Shown in pieces: positions 44,962 to 54,363 of a stretch of 64,000 nt of DNA. The position numbers and the translations under genes are program-made. The notes below the pieces were generated by a model. That model was given only the letters and a program-made list of their open reading frames with translations. It was not told the origin of the DNA and made no database searches. Numbering within the stretch: position 1 is the first letter of the stretch; every line of letters begins with the position of its first letter. The stretch comes from Lachnospiraceae bacterium (GTDB lineage Bacteria; Bacillota; Clostridia; Lachnospirales; Lachnospiraceae), in NCBI GenBank assembly GCA_017394885.1, contig JAFPWO010000015.1:1-64000 (forward strand). The letters are read 5' to 3'.

Positions 44962-45981
44962 TTATTCCCAATACGGCAAAACGGTTCCGACGCCTTCTTC
45001 CAGTGCTTTCTTGTAGCAGCGGGTCGTGACGGCGATATCCAGAATGCCCGTGCCGACGGCGTTGAAGTAGATGATCTCCTCATCGTTTTCACGGCCGGTC
45101 TTCTTGCCGCAGAGGATCTCGCCCAGCTGCGCATGGATGTCTTCGTCCTTGATCAGGCCGTCGCGGGCCATCAGGGAAACGGTGCTGACCAGGCGGTGCT
45201 TGATGGTCTCCCAGTTATCGACGACGATCTTATCCGCTTTCCGTACGCAGTCGTAGGTCACTTCGAAGTCGGCCATGTTCATGATCAGGGAGCCCTTCTT
45301 CAGCCAGCCGGAGTGGATGATCGGCTCATTCGCCAGCGTGACACAGACCGTGATATCGCTCTTGCGGACCGCTTCTTCGGGATCGTCGACCGGGACGAAG
45401 TTCACGTTCGGGTATTTGGCCTTGGACTCTTCGGCAAACAGCTCGGAACGATCCTTCATGATGTCATAGATGTAGACGGTCTCCAGGCTCGGCCGTACGA
45501 TGAGGGCCGCTTCCAGCTGGGTCCGGCCCTGCGCGCCGGCGCCGCAGATGGTGAGGGCTTTCGCGTTCTCCACGCTCAGGAGCTTCATGGCGATGCCGCC
45601 GGAAGCACCGGTCCGCTTCGCGCTGACCGCGGTGCCGTCCGCGATGCAGACCGGAAGCTTGGTATCCGGGTCGTTCAGGACTACGGTCACGCTCGCGCGG
45701 GGGAGGCCCTTCTTGTAGTTCATGGGGCCGGAGCCGATCCACTTGATGCCGGCCATGTTGTACTCGCCGCCGATCATGCCGGGCATGGCATTGATACGGC
45801 CGTAGATGTTCTCATCTTCCGGCGTGCTGCCCCAGCGCATAACGCACTTCCCGGGCGCCAGCACGTCGCCCTGTTCCGTCAGAACGTAGGCTCTTTCCAC
45901 ATCGTGGATGGCGGCATTCATATCGCCGACACCGAGCTTTTCCATGTCTTTGTTGTTCAAAAACAGAAGATCAACACTCAT
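44962..45981 (-). CDS. Ornithine cyclodeaminase/mu-crystallin family protein
   Basis: The 339-residue protein starts at ATG 45981, with AAGGAGG upstream; the frame extends 8 codons further without support. It has the OCD family Rossmann domain (LTICGAGAQGRTQLEAALIV, about residues 130-150), GGIAMKLLSVENA, and RTGASGG. Members include ornithine cyclodeaminase, alanine dehydrogenase of archaea and imine reductases, so the substrate here is not certain. It is NAD(P)-dependent and cytoplasmic. The EamA-type exporter upstream (73 bases) on the same strand may form a unit with it, perhaps for an amino acid. Confidence 0.82.
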   Translation of the reverse strand: MSVDLLFLNNKDMEKLGVGDMNAAIHDVERAYVLTEQGDVLAPGKCVMRWGSTPEDENIYGRINAMPGMIGGEYNMAGIKWIGSGPMNYKKGLPRASVTVVLNDPDTKLPVCIADGTAVSAKRTGASGGIAMKLLSVENAKALTICGAGAQGRTQLEAALIVRPSLETVYIYDIMKDRSELFAEESKAKYPNVNFVPVDDPEEAVRKSDITVCVTLANEPIIHSGWLKKGSLIMNMADFEVTYDCVRKADKIVVDNWETIKHRLVSTVSLMARDGLIKDEDIHAQLGEILCGKKTGRENDEEIIYFNAVGTGILDIAVTTRCYKKALEEGVGTVLPYWE

Positions 45982-46053
45982 TTTCGTCCTCCTTGCATAA
46001 TACAATGCTCTACAGAAAATAATAGCATATATAAAATTTTTGGCAAGAATAAT

Positions 46054-46911
46054 TTACGATTGTTTTGCCTTGCCGAGGTGCGGCAGCACGCTGTAGAGCG
46101 TGACGGAGACGATGACGAGAATGGAGCCGCAGATCGCGAGCAAGCCCATCTTCTCTCCGTAGATGATCGCCACGGGGATCGGGTTGAAGATCGGCTCGAG
46201 GCAGAGCAGAAGCGAAGCCTCCACGGATTCCACCTTTTTGATGCCGTTGGAAAAGCAGATATTGGCCAGGCCGAACTGGAAGATCGCAATGATCAGCAGC
46301 CAGAAGATGTTTTCCCGGGTCCAGGACAGCGTTTCGGTAAAGCAGAAGGGCAGCGCGATCAGGCAGCAGATGATGTTGCTGAGGATCGTCGTGTCCTGCG
46401 GATTGCAGTTCTCACCGTTCATGACAAGGATCTGCCCCGCAAAGGTAAAGCCGGAGCCGAGCGCCAGCAGATTCCCCAGGACGTGGGTAAAATCCAGATT
46501 GTCGAGGAAGGAGAGCACGCAGCCGGCAAAGACGGCGAAGGTGAGGATGACCTCCATGAACGTGGCTTTCCGGTGCCGGAAGAGGACGCAGTACAGGAAG
46601 ACCAGGATCGGCGCGATGTACTGCAGCACGATCGCGGTCCCGGCGGTCGTCAGCTTGATCGCGATCACGTAAAGGATGCAGGTCCCGCTTAAGAGGATCG
46701 CGCCGAGCAGATTCGTTTTGTTGATCTGCAGCTTAAAGCTTCTCTTCACGGCAAAAAGCATGAGCAGAGAAACAAAGCTGCGGACGGCGACGATGGGCAT
46801 CGGCCCCCAGGTGATGGATTTGACGCATACGCCGGCCAGGCCCCATAAAAGTGCGGCGGCAAGCAGCTGCAGACGTCCGATATTCTTTTGTCTTTGCTCC
46901 GATGCGGACAT
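46054..46911 (-). CDS. EamA/DMT family transporter
   Basis: The 285-residue protein has ten hydrophobic segments in two EamA repeats, the first starting LQLLAAALLWGLAGVCVKSI and the second near GNLLALGSGFTFAGQILVM. EamA proteins move metabolites, often amino acids, outward or inward across the cytoplasmic membrane. The substrate is unknown. It lies directly upstream of the ornithine cyclodeaminase family gene. ATG 46911 is preceded by a GAGAGAAAAG stretch. Confidence 0.88.
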   Translation of the reverse strand: MSASEQRQKNIGRLQLLAAALLWGLAGVCVKSITWGPMPIVAVRSFVSLLMLFAVKRSFKLQINKTNLLGAILLSGTCILYVIAIKLTTAGTAIVLQYIAPILVFLYCVLFRHRKATFMEVILTFAVFAGCVLSFLDNLDFTHVLGNLLALGSGFTFAGQILVMNGENCNPQDTTILSNIICCLIALPFCFTETLSWTRENIFWLLIIAIFQFGLANICFSNGIKKVESVEASLLLCLEPIFNPIPVAIIYGEKMGLLAICGSILVIVSVTLYSVLPHLGKAKQS

Positions 46912-47080
46912 GGCTTTTCTCTCTTTCTGAAGGCAGGGGAACGGCTTCCCGAACGGGCTTTAGTCTATCACAATTCCCTGCCCGCGGCAAGCATTCTTCG
47001 ATTGCTGAAATAAGGCAGAATATGTTATAATATCACGCGATTATATTATGGCATGAAAATGTTGGAAAGAAGGAAAAACG

Positions 47081-48154
47081 ATGGAAAAAACCTATAAAGG
47101 CTGGCAGGAGTGGGAGACGCCCGGCGAGCAGAGAGAGTATACGGAGGAGACGCCGCTGCTGGCGGAAAACGGAGAGCTTCTGGCAGCCGGCTGGGCCCGA
47201 CGCGGCCTGTTTCAGTACGACCGGAGCCTCGTAAAGCATAAATCGCGGCGCAAGGAGTGGGATTTTTACCAGATCTCGGACGGCGCGTTCATGGTGCAGA
47301 TCAACTTTGCCAATATCTCGCTGGGCGGCTATGCCTCCGCGATGCTGGTGGATCTGAAAAATCATGAGATCCTGGCCAGCGCGATGTCGCCTTTCCTGGG
47401 CGGCGCGAACCGCTACGTGCTTCCCGCGCGGGGCGATGCGCCGAACACCGTGAATTTCAAGGTCGGCAAGGCGGGCTTTCTGGCGCAGACGGAGGAGACC
47501 TCCCGGCGCCTGCGCTTTAAGCTGGGGGACGTGAAGGCGGATTTCAGCATGGATATCCTGCCCGGACAGGAAAACATCACCACGGTCCTGCCCTTTGAAG
47601 GCTTTCCGGACCGGTATTTCATGACGACCAAGCAGAACTGCCTGCCCTGCGAAGGGGTGTTCAGGGCGCCCGGTATAGAACGGCACTTTTCCAAAGAAAA
47701 CACCTTCTGCGTGATGGACTGGGGGCGGGTCTGTACGCCGTACAATCTGGTCTGGTACTGGGGGAACGGCTCGGCCTGGCTCACGGAGGAGGACGGCTCG
47801 AAGCACCTGTTCGGCTTTGAGATCACCTGGGGCATCGGCGACGAATCCCACGCCACGGAGACCTGCCTCTTCTATGACGGCAAGGCACACAAGATCGGCC
47901 CGGTGGACGTGGAGACCTTCCCCAAGCCGGACGGATACGAAAAGCCCTGGAAGTTTCTCTCCCGGGACGGGCGGTTTGATCTGACCATGCAGCCATTCTA
48001 TGATCATCATTCGGATCTTAACATCGGCGTCATGCGCATGCACTCGCACCAGGTCCACGGCCTCTGGAGCGGGACCGCCGTGCTGGATGACGGCAGGATT
48101 CTCACAATAAAAGATATGTACGCCTTCTGCGAATACGTGGAAAACCGCTGGTAA
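47081..48154 (+). CDS. DUF2804 family protein
   Basis: The 357-residue protein matches DUF2804: LLAENGELLAAGWARRGLFQYD at the start (quoted as LLAENGELL and AGWARRGLFQYD), MDWGRVCTPYNLVWYWGNGS in the middle, and LNIGVMRMHSHQVHGLWSG near the end. It lacks a signal peptide and membrane segments. Function is unknown, though the many aromatic and Trp-rich strands suggest a lipocalin-like beta fold that binds a hydrophobic ligand (inference). It is monocistronic, with GAAAGAAGG upstream. Confidence 0.8.
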   Translation: MEKTYKGWQEWETPGEQREYTEETPLLAENGELLAAGWARRGLFQYDRSLVKHKSRRKEWDFYQISDGAFMVQINFANISLGGYASAMLVDLKNHEILASAMSPFLGGANRYVLPARGDAPNTVNFKVGKAGFLAQTEETSRRLRFKLGDVKADFSMDILPGQENITTVLPFEGFPDRYFMTTKQNCLPCEGVFRAPGIERHFSKENTFCVMDWGRVCTPYNLVWYWGNGSAWLTEEDGSKHLFGFEITWGIGDESHATETCLFYDGKAHKIGPVDVETFPKPDGYEKPWKFLSRDGRFDLTMQPFYDHHSDLNIGVMRMHSHQVHGLWSGTAVLDDGRILTIKDMYAFCEYVENRW

Positions 48155-48243
48155 GCCCCGATTCTCGCTTTCTGTCCTTCCTTTTTGGGGAAAAACTGCT
48201 ACAGTGAAGACACAGTCGGACAAAAAGACCGAAAGGAGGCGGC

Positions 48244-49851
48244 ATGGAACCGAAGCAGATGGGGCTTTTTATCAGGAGCCTGCGGAAAGAAAAAGCGCTC
48301 ACCCAGGAACAGCTGGCGGAAGCGCTGTACGTCTCCGGCAAGACGGTTTCACGCTGGGAGACCGGAAACACGCTTCCCGATCTGATGATGCTGCAGAACA
48401 TCGCCGACTTTTTCGAAGTGGATATCCGCGAACTGATCGACGGCCGGCGCTTCCCGGAAGACAGACAGAGCGGGGAGCTTTCGGAGGAAAGGGAGACGAT
48501 ACAGAAGATGACCGAATACAGCAGCAGCAAGGAAAAACGGATCTCCCGCAGAATGTGGCTGGTCTTCGGGATGATCGTGATCGGCGCCCTTGCCGCGGCG
48601 GCGGTCATCACGCTGAAAAAGAAGAACGAAGCGCTGGACCGGGAGCAGCAGCGGGAGATCGTCGGGGAAGCGGTGCATTATACCCGCCTGGAAAAAGACG
48701 GGAAAGAAAGCACGGAGATCTATCTGATCGGGACAGACGGCCGGGCGTACCGGATCCTTGTTACCGCGGATACCGAGATGGATCCGCTGGTTCAAAAATC
48801 GATCGAAACGCAGGATAAAGGCTTTATCATGCGGGCCGATCTTGCGTTTACGGAGCGGGAAAGAAAAGCGGCGGAAAAAGACGGCGGGCAGTATGTCTAT
48901 CCCGTAAAGGCGGTGGAAGCGATGATCACCAATTATCTGACGGAAGCCTTCTGGCCGGAGTATATTCCCGGAACCGATCCGGACTGGACCCTGGACCCGT
49001 CCGAAAGCAAGCCGCCGGCGGAGGCGAAAGAGAGCAGAAAACCGCTGCAGGAGCTGCGGGAGGGTTACACCGCGGCGCAGGCGGAACGGGACGGCTGCAT
49101 CGTCATGGACGGCTTCGAGCTGCTGCACGGAGAGCAGCGCTGGCTGGAATTTCTGGAACAGACCCGGGAAGGAACGCCCTGCCTTATCCGGATCTATCAG
49201 GGATATACGGAATCCGGCGGGCAATCGGTATACTTCCTGCGGGAGCTGGAATACACCGGAGAGAAATACACCCTTTCCTTCTATGATAAAAGTGGCGATA
49301 CCGGCGAATGGTTCTTCAGCCAGGAAAGCTACCGGTATCTGCTGGAAGAACAGAACGGACGGTATGAGATAAAAATGCGGAATTATCTGCTGGCGGATCA
49401 TCCGGAAGCCGGGTATCAGGAATATACCTCCCGTCTCTTAAGCTCAAGCTGGCCGGTACCGGATCCGGAAGGAAAGTACACGCACTGCACCGTGCTTCTG
49501 AGCTGGGATATTTCCGACAATCCGGAGCTGGAAACCTCGATGTACGGGGTGGAGATGGCGGATATCGACGGAGACGGCCGCATGGAGAAGTGCTTCCTGG
49601 GACGCGGCCGGACCTCCGGGGTCTTCACATTTACCCTGACGGTTTATAAATGGGAAGGGGGACTCCTTTCCCACCGCGGCTACCGCACGCCGTTTATGGA
49701 ACTGGGGTTTATCCGGGATGAAACCGGGAATCTTTGTGTGCAGGGCGTGGAATCGCAGACTGCGGGGAAGCCGGAGCACCTCTACCGCATCGTGATCCGG
49801 GACGGACAGGCGGATCTCGAAGAAAACGGCCAATATCTGGAAGCTTATTGA
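48244..49851 (+). CDS. Membrane-anchored XRE regulator with large outer domain
   Basis: The 535-residue protein has an XRE helix-turn-helix (residues 7-62: IRSLRKEKALTQEQLAEALY, VSGKTVSRWETGNTLPDLMM), a helical linker with YSSSKEKRISRRMW, one membrane segment (about 103-122), and about 410 outer residues. Near residue 440 the outer part contains ADIDGDGRMEKCFLG, a DxDxDG calcium-loop-like motif as in FG-GAP/VCBS or EF-hand-like repeats. No known full domain is recognised. The first 125 residues parallel the protein at 35754. It would pass an outside signal straight to DNA. AAAGGAGG precedes ATG 48244. Confidence 0.82.
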   Translation: MEPKQMGLFIRSLRKEKALTQEQLAEALYVSGKTVSRWETGNTLPDLMMLQNIADFFEVDIRELIDGRRFPEDRQSGELSEERETIQKMTEYSSSKEKRISRRMWLVFGMIVIGALAAAAVITLKKKNEALDREQQREIVGEAVHYTRLEKDGKESTEIYLIGTDGRAYRILVTADTEMDPLVQKSIETQDKGFIMRADLAFTERERKAAEKDGGQYVYPVKAVEAMITNYLTEAFWPEYIPGTDPDWTLDPSESKPPAEAKESRKPLQELREGYTAAQAERDGCIVMDGFELLHGEQRWLEFLEQTREGTPCLIRIYQGYTESGGQSVYFLRELEYTGEKYTLSFYDKSGDTGEWFFSQESYRYLLEEQNGRYEIKMRNYLLADHPEAGYQEYTSRLLSSSWPVPDPEGKYTHCTVLLSWDISDNPELETSMYGVEMADIDGDGRMEKCFLGRGRTSGVFTFTLTVYKWEGGLLSHRGYRTPFMELGFIRDETGNLCVQGVESQTAGKPEHLYRIVIRDGQADLEENGQYLEAY

Positions 49852-49869
49852 TCTTTATTGAAATTCTTG

Positions 49870-49878
49870 TGATATAAT
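49870..49878 (+). promoter_or_regulatory. Extended -10 promoter element of the feo genes
   Basis: TGATATAAT is an extended -10 (TGnTATAAT) 50 bases before the feoAB start; no good -35 at 17 bases is visible. The terminator-like hairpin begins at the expected start point. Confidence 0.5.
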
Positions 49879-49879
49879 A

Positions 49880-49913
49880 AGAGCTGGCCGCGAAAGGCGG
49901 CGAGCTCTTTTTT
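49880..49913 (+). terminator. Terminator or attenuator directly upstream of feoAB
   Basis: AGAGCTGGCCGC (49880-49891) pairs with GCGGCGAGCTCT (49897-49908) with one mismatch over loop GAAAG, followed by six T. It can end transcription of the XRE gene upstream. If transcription starts at the extended -10 just before it, it would instead be a leader hairpin of feoAB. Confidence 0.75.
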
Positions 49914-49927
49914 CGGAGGATTCTTTT

Positions 49928-52273
49928 ATGACCATAAAAGAACTGAAGATCGGACAAAGCGCAGTGATCACGGAGGTGGGCGGCGAAGGCGCCCTGCGGC
50001 AGCACTTCCTGGATATGGGCATGATCCCGGGCACCGTGGTGACCCTGGTGAAATTCGCGCCGCTCGGAGACCCCATGGAGCTCATGCTCCACGGGTACGA
50101 GCTGACCCTGCGCCTTGCGGACGCGGAGAAAGTCTCCGTGGAAGTCCTCCCGGAAAAGAAAAAAGAAGAATCCGTCCCGAAAAAGGCGAAGAAGGCGGAG
50201 CACCCCGGCCTCGGCGAAGGCGGGCGCTTCCATCCGAAGGGCTCCGGGGATCCGGTCCCGGATGATACGCTGCTGACCTTCGCGCTGGTCGGGAACCAGA
50301 ACAGCGGCAAGACGACGCTGTTCAATCAGCTGACCGGTTCCAATCAGCACGTGGGTAACTTCCCCGGGGTCACCGTCAGCCGGAAGGACGGCGCGATCCG
50401 CGGCTATCCGAACACCCGGGTCACGGACCTGCCCGGCATTTACTCCATGTCGCCGTATTCGAGCGAGGAGCTGGTGTCCCGCAGCTTCGTGCTGGATGAA
50501 AAGCCGAAGGCCATCATCAACATCGTGGACGCGATGAATATCGAGCGGAACCTCTATCTTACCATGCAGCTTCTGGAGATGGGGATCCCCACGGTCGTGG
50601 CCCTCAACATGATGGACGAGGTCTCGGCCAACGGCGGCTCCGTGGACATCAACCGCATGGAGGCGATGCTGGGCGTGCCCGTGGTCCCCATCTCCGCGGC
50701 AAAAAATGAAGGCGTGGCCGAGCTGGTGGAGCACGCGGTGCATATCGCGTATTATCAGGAAAAGCCGCTGCGGCAGGACTTCTGTGACGAGAAGGATCAC
50801 GGCGGCGCGGTCCACCGCGCCCTGCACGGGATCATCCATCTGATCGGGGACCACGCGAAACGGACCGGCCTGCCCGTGCGCTTTGCGGCCTCGAAGGTGA
50901 TCGAAGGAGACGAGCTGGTCCTGCAGCAGCTGGGACTGGATCAGAACGAAAAGGAAATGCTGGAGCATATCATCCTCCAGATGGAGGCCGAGCGCGGGCT
51001 GGACCGCAGCGCCGCCATGGCGGATATGCGCTTTGCCTATATCGGAAAGGTCTGCGAGGAGACCGTAAAGAAGCCGGCGGAGAGCCGGGAACGGATCCGC
51101 AGCGAGCGGATCGACCGCGTCCTGACCGGGAAATACACGGCGATCCCGATGTTTATCCTGATCATGGGACTGGTCTTTTTCCTGACCTTCAATGTGATCG
51201 GGGCCTGGCTCCAGGATCTGCTGGCGGGCGGGATCGAAGCCCTGACACAGGCCGTGGACGCGGCATTAAGCGCGGCCGGGATCAATCCCGCGATCCATGA
51301 CCTGATCACGAAGGGGATCTTTACCGGGGTCGGAAGCGTGCTCAGCTTCCTGCCGATCATCGTGACCCTTTTCTTCTTCCTCTCGCTTCTCGAGGACAGC
51401 GGATACATCGCCCGCGTGGCCTTCTTCATGGATAAGCTGCTGCGGAAGATCGGCCTGTCCGGGCGCAGCATCGTCCCGCTCCTGATCGGCTTCGGCTGTA
51501 CGGTCCCGGCGGTCATGTCCACCCGGACCCTGCCCAGTGAGCGCGACCGGAAAATGACGATCCTCCTCACCCCGTTCATGAGCTGCACGGCAAAGCTCCC
51601 CATCTACGGCTTTTTCGTGCAGACCTTCTTCCCGCAGTACAGCGGGCTGATCATGGTCGGCCTGTACGTGCTGGGGATCCTCCTCGGGATCCTGGCCGCC
51701 CTTCTGTACCGGAAGACGCTTTTCCGCGGGGAAGCGGCCCCGTTCGTGATGGAACTGCCGAACTACCGTATGCCCGGCGCCCGGAACGTAGCGCAGCTCC
51801 TCTGGGAAAAAGCCAAAGACTTTCTGCAGCGGGCCTTCTCCATCATCCTGATCGCGACCGTCGTCGTCTGGTTCCTGCAGAGCTTCGATCTGCACCTGAA
51901 TCTGGTGGAGAATTCAGCCGGCAGCATTCTGGCGAAAGTGGCCGGGTTCATCGCGCCGGTCCTTGCCCCGCTGGGGCTCGGGGACTGGCGGATCGCGACC
52001 TCCCTCATCAGCGGCTTCCTGGCCAAGGAGAGCGTCGTTTCGACCATGAATATTCTTTTCGGCAGCGGGATCACCGCGATCCTCGCTCCGACGGCAGCGG
52101 CCTCGCTGCTGGTGTTTACCCTGCTGTATACGCCCTGTGTGGCGGCCATCGCCTCGATCCGGCGGGAACTGGGGCACAAATATGCGGCGGGCGTGGTCCT
52201 GTGGCAGTGCGGGATTGCCTGGCTGGCGGCGCTTCTGGTGCGCGGGATCGGCCTTCTTCTGGGAGGTGCGTAA
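49928..52273 (+). CDS. feoB: Ferrous iron transporter, FeoA-FeoB fusion
   Basis: The 781-residue protein is a Fe2+ uptake GTPase-transporter. Residues 1-75 form a FeoA SH3-like domain (LKIGQSAVITEVGGEG, LRQHFLDMGMIPGT). A charged linker (75-115) leads to the G domain with GNQNSGKTT (about 122-130), GNFPGVTVSRKDG, DLPGIYSM and NMMDE. The membrane domain starts near 395 and includes VGSVLSFLPIIVTLFF, GFGCTVPAVMSTRTL and LTPFMSCTAKLPIYGFF. Normally FeoA is a separate protein; here it is fused. CGGAGGA precedes ATG 49928. A small Cys-rich partner gene follows with a one-base overlap. Confidence 0.96.
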   Translation: MTIKELKIGQSAVITEVGGEGALRQHFLDMGMIPGTVVTLVKFAPLGDPMELMLHGYELTLRLADAEKVSVEVLPEKKKEESVPKKAKKAEHPGLGEGGRFHPKGSGDPVPDDTLLTFALVGNQNSGKTTLFNQLTGSNQHVGNFPGVTVSRKDGAIRGYPNTRVTDLPGIYSMSPYSSEELVSRSFVLDEKPKAIINIVDAMNIERNLYLTMQLLEMGIPTVVALNMMDEVSANGGSVDINRMEAMLGVPVVPISAAKNEGVAELVEHAVHIAYYQEKPLRQDFCDEKDHGGAVHRALHGIIHLIGDHAKRTGLPVRFAASKVIEGDELVLQQLGLDQNEKEMLEHIILQMEAERGLDRSAAMADMRFAYIGKVCEETVKKPAESRERIRSERIDRVLTGKYTAIPMFILIMGLVFFLTFNVIGAWLQDLLAGGIEALTQAVDAALSAAGINPAIHDLITKGIFTGVGSVLSFLPIIVTLFFFLSLLEDSGYIARVAFFMDKLLRKIGLSGRSIVPLLIGFGCTVPAVMSTRTLPSERDRKMTILLTPFMSCTAKLPIYGFFVQTFFPQYSGLIMVGLYVLGILLGILAALLYRKTLFRGEAAPFVMELPNYRMPGARNVAQLLWEKAKDFLQRAFSIILIATVVVWFLQSFDLHLNLVENSAGSILAKVAGFIAPVLAPLGLGDWRIATSLISGFLAKESVVSTMNILFGSGITAILAPTAAASLLVFTLLYTPCVAAIASIRRELGHKYAAGVVLWQCGIAWLAALLVRGIGLLLGGA

Positions 52274-52449
52274 TGGGCCCGCTGGATATCGTTTTGGTCG
52301 TATTGCTGGCTGCTGTCATCGTACTCGCGCTGCGGCATACTCTGAAAAAGAAAAAACAGGGCGGCTGCGGATGCGGCTGCGCAGGCTGTGACGGATGCGA
52401 AAAGGCCGGCATCAGCCGGCCCGAAGAAGAACGTATTTCGAAGGGATAG
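52273..52449 (+). CDS. FeoB-associated Cys-rich membrane protein
   Basis: The 58-residue protein has one membrane helix (PLDIVLVVLLAAVIVLALR) followed by a Lys-rich turn and a cysteine cluster, GGCGCGCAGCDGCEK. It matches the small Cys-rich proteins encoded after feoB in Firmicutes and is thought to handle Fe2+ at the membrane face. It starts at ATG 52273, sharing one base with the feoAB stop (TAATG), with GGGAGG upstream, so it is translationally coupled. The frame extends upstream only as a shadow within feoB. Confidence 0.92.
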   Translation: MGPLDIVLVVLLAAVIVLALRHTLKKKKQGGCGCGCAGCDGCEKAGISRPEEERISKG

Positions 52450-52450
52450 C

Positions 52451-54070
52451 CTATTTTTCGTAAATCCTGCGGTCCAGCTGCCCTTCGGAAGCCGCGACCG
52501 CAAGGGTCACCGCGGTATCGCCGATCACGTTATTCGTGATACGGAACATGGACAGCAGGGAATCGATGCCGAGCACGATCGTGGCGAGTTCCGCCGGCAG
52601 GCCCATGGTGACCACGATCGTCGTCAGGCAGATGTAAGCGCTTCCGGCTACGCCCGGCGCGCCGACGGTGACAAGGACCGCGGTCAGGATCACCGTCAGG
52701 ATCAGGCCCGGGGTAATCGCGATTCCGTACATTTTGGCCAGCAGGAGGCCCTGAAATACGATACTGAAACAGCCGCCGTCCATATTGATGGTGGAGCCGA
52801 TCGGGATCGAGAACGCACAGAGCTGGGGGGAGACCCCCAGTTTTTTCGTGCAGAAATCCATGGTGAAGGGAATGCAGGCGTTGCTGCTGTTTAACGTAAA
52901 GGGCACCGTCACGAAGGAAGCGGCCTTCCGGTAGAACGGTCGGGGAGAAACGCGGCCGCCCAGGCGGATCATAAGGCCGTAGATCAGCATCATGGCAAGC
53001 ACGCCCAGCACATGCCCCAGCAGGATGTAGATCAGCGCGGAGAGTGTGGAGAGGCCGACTTTGAGGATCAGCGAAGTGACCGCCACGAAGGCGATAAGCG
53101 GCAGGAAGCGTACGATCAGGCTGACGACGCGGACGCAGAGCAGATCCGCCTCGATAACGATGCGGCGGATCGAAGCGATCTTTTCCCCCAGCGCGCTCAT
53201 GGCAATGCCGAAAATGATCGCCACGAAAAGCACCTGCAGCATATTCATCTGGAGGACCGGGGAGACCAGATCGGAGGGCACGATCCCGGTCAGCAGGGAG
53301 AGGATATCGATATCCATGGGCGTGCCGCCCGCGGCGGCTGAAAGATCAGCCGGCAGCGGCGGAACGCTTCCGTGGAAAAACAGATAGAAAAGCCCGACGC
53401 CCAGCCCGGCTGCGGCGAGGGAGGTCAGAAAATAGGAGAGCAGGATCCTGCCGCCGGCCTTCCCGAGCTGCCGGGTATTCGTCATATGGGAAAGGCTCGC
53501 CGTGACGGAGAAAAAGACGAGCGGGGCGACCATCATTTTCAGCGCGTTCAGGAAGACCGCGCGGATATTCAGGAGGATCTTGCTGTTGATGAAGTTCTGA
53601 ACACTCTCCGGCGCCAGCCATCTCAGCAGCAGGCCGACAAGGATCCCGAGCAGCATCGCCGCCAGAGTGAAGCGGATCTGGCGGTTCGCGGCGGCGTGGA
53701 TCTGGATATAAACATGATCGGCGCCCCTTCTGCGGGAATAGCTTAGGCGGCTGCGGTTGGCCCGGAGGATACGCTCGCGGAAGATATCCTGGTCATCGTC
53801 CTCGGGGAAAGGGGATTCCTCCAGCGGATTAAAGGCTTCCCCGGCCCGGAAAAGGTGAAAGCTGATATCCCCCAGGTTTTTTTGGACCTCCAGGGAAAGC
53901 GGCGCTTCTTCTTTTTCAAAGAAGCGGCTGCTGATCTCTTCGGCCAGCATGATGGCGCTGAGGATCTCCCGCCGGTCGGCTTTGGTCTGCGAAAGCTTCC
54001 GCTCCAGGGTATGGGAAACTTCTTCAAAGTTCTCTCTTGTCAGGGTACAGGTCTCGCTGAACACACGCAT
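52451..54070 (-). CDS. Dicarboxylate/amino acid:cation symporter with RsbW-like N-terminal domain
   Basis: The 539-residue protein starts at ATG 54070 (AGAGG six bases upstream; the longer frame begins with TTG). Residues from about 125 form an SDF/GltP symporter with eight membrane segments, two re-entrant loops and the GSTINMDGG motif, so it takes up glutamate, aspartate or related acids with Na+ or H+. Residues 1-120 are unusual. The order AIMLAEEISSRFF, FHLFRAGEAFNPLEESP and RANRSRLSYSRRRGADHVYI parallels the GHKL ATPase fold of RsbW/SpoIIAB anti-sigma kinases. The N-box Asn is replaced by Ser and the G1-box Asp by Arg, so ATP binding is doubtful. Convergent with the feo genes. Confidence 0.85.
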   Translation of the reverse strand: MRVFSETCTLTRENFEEVSHTLERKLSQTKADRREILSAIMLAEEISSRFFEKEEAPLSLEVQKNLGDISFHLFRAGEAFNPLEESPFPEDDDQDIFRERILRANRSRLSYSRRRGADHVYIQIHAAANRQIRFTLAAMLLGILVGLLLRWLAPESVQNFINSKILLNIRAVFLNALKMMVAPLVFFSVTASLSHMTNTRQLGKAGGRILLSYFLTSLAAAGLGVGLFYLFFHGSVPPLPADLSAAAGGTPMDIDILSLLTGIVPSDLVSPVLQMNMLQVLFVAIIFGIAMSALGEKIASIRRIVIEADLLCVRVVSLIVRFLPLIAFVAVTSLILKVGLSTLSALIYILLGHVLGVLAMMLIYGLMIRLGGRVSPRPFYRKAASFVTVPFTLNSSNACIPFTMDFCTKKLGVSPQLCAFSIPIGSTINMDGGCFSIVFQGLLLAKMYGIAITPGLILTVILTAVLVTVGAPGVAGSAYICLTTIVVTMGLPAELATIVLGIDSLLSMFRITNNVIGDTAVTLAVAASEGQLDRRIYEK

Positions 54071-54363
54071 GATCGGCCTCTTCTTTACGGAATGATGTCT
54101 GAATGACAAAGGCTATGGTACGCGCTGACAGAGAAAAAATCAAGAGGAAACAGAGCGGGATACTTTCGGGAGCGTCCGCGATTCCCTCCAAACGAATACT
54201 TGTTTCCTTCTGCTTTTCAATAAACTATTTCATATTTTTCCCACAGAAATGTTTTGTCAGAATTATGGGATGCCACATCATAGTTCCCCAAAACATATCC
54301 AATCCGCGCGTTTATACTGGGGATATTTATCATCGTCGCTTCCACACCTCCAAGATAAACGTT

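Noticed and set aside
44950..46692. A 580-codon plus-strand frame
   Set aside because: It is antisense to the ornithine cyclodeaminase and EamA genes, both of which have clear family motifs; the frame is open only because of GC-rich codon bias.
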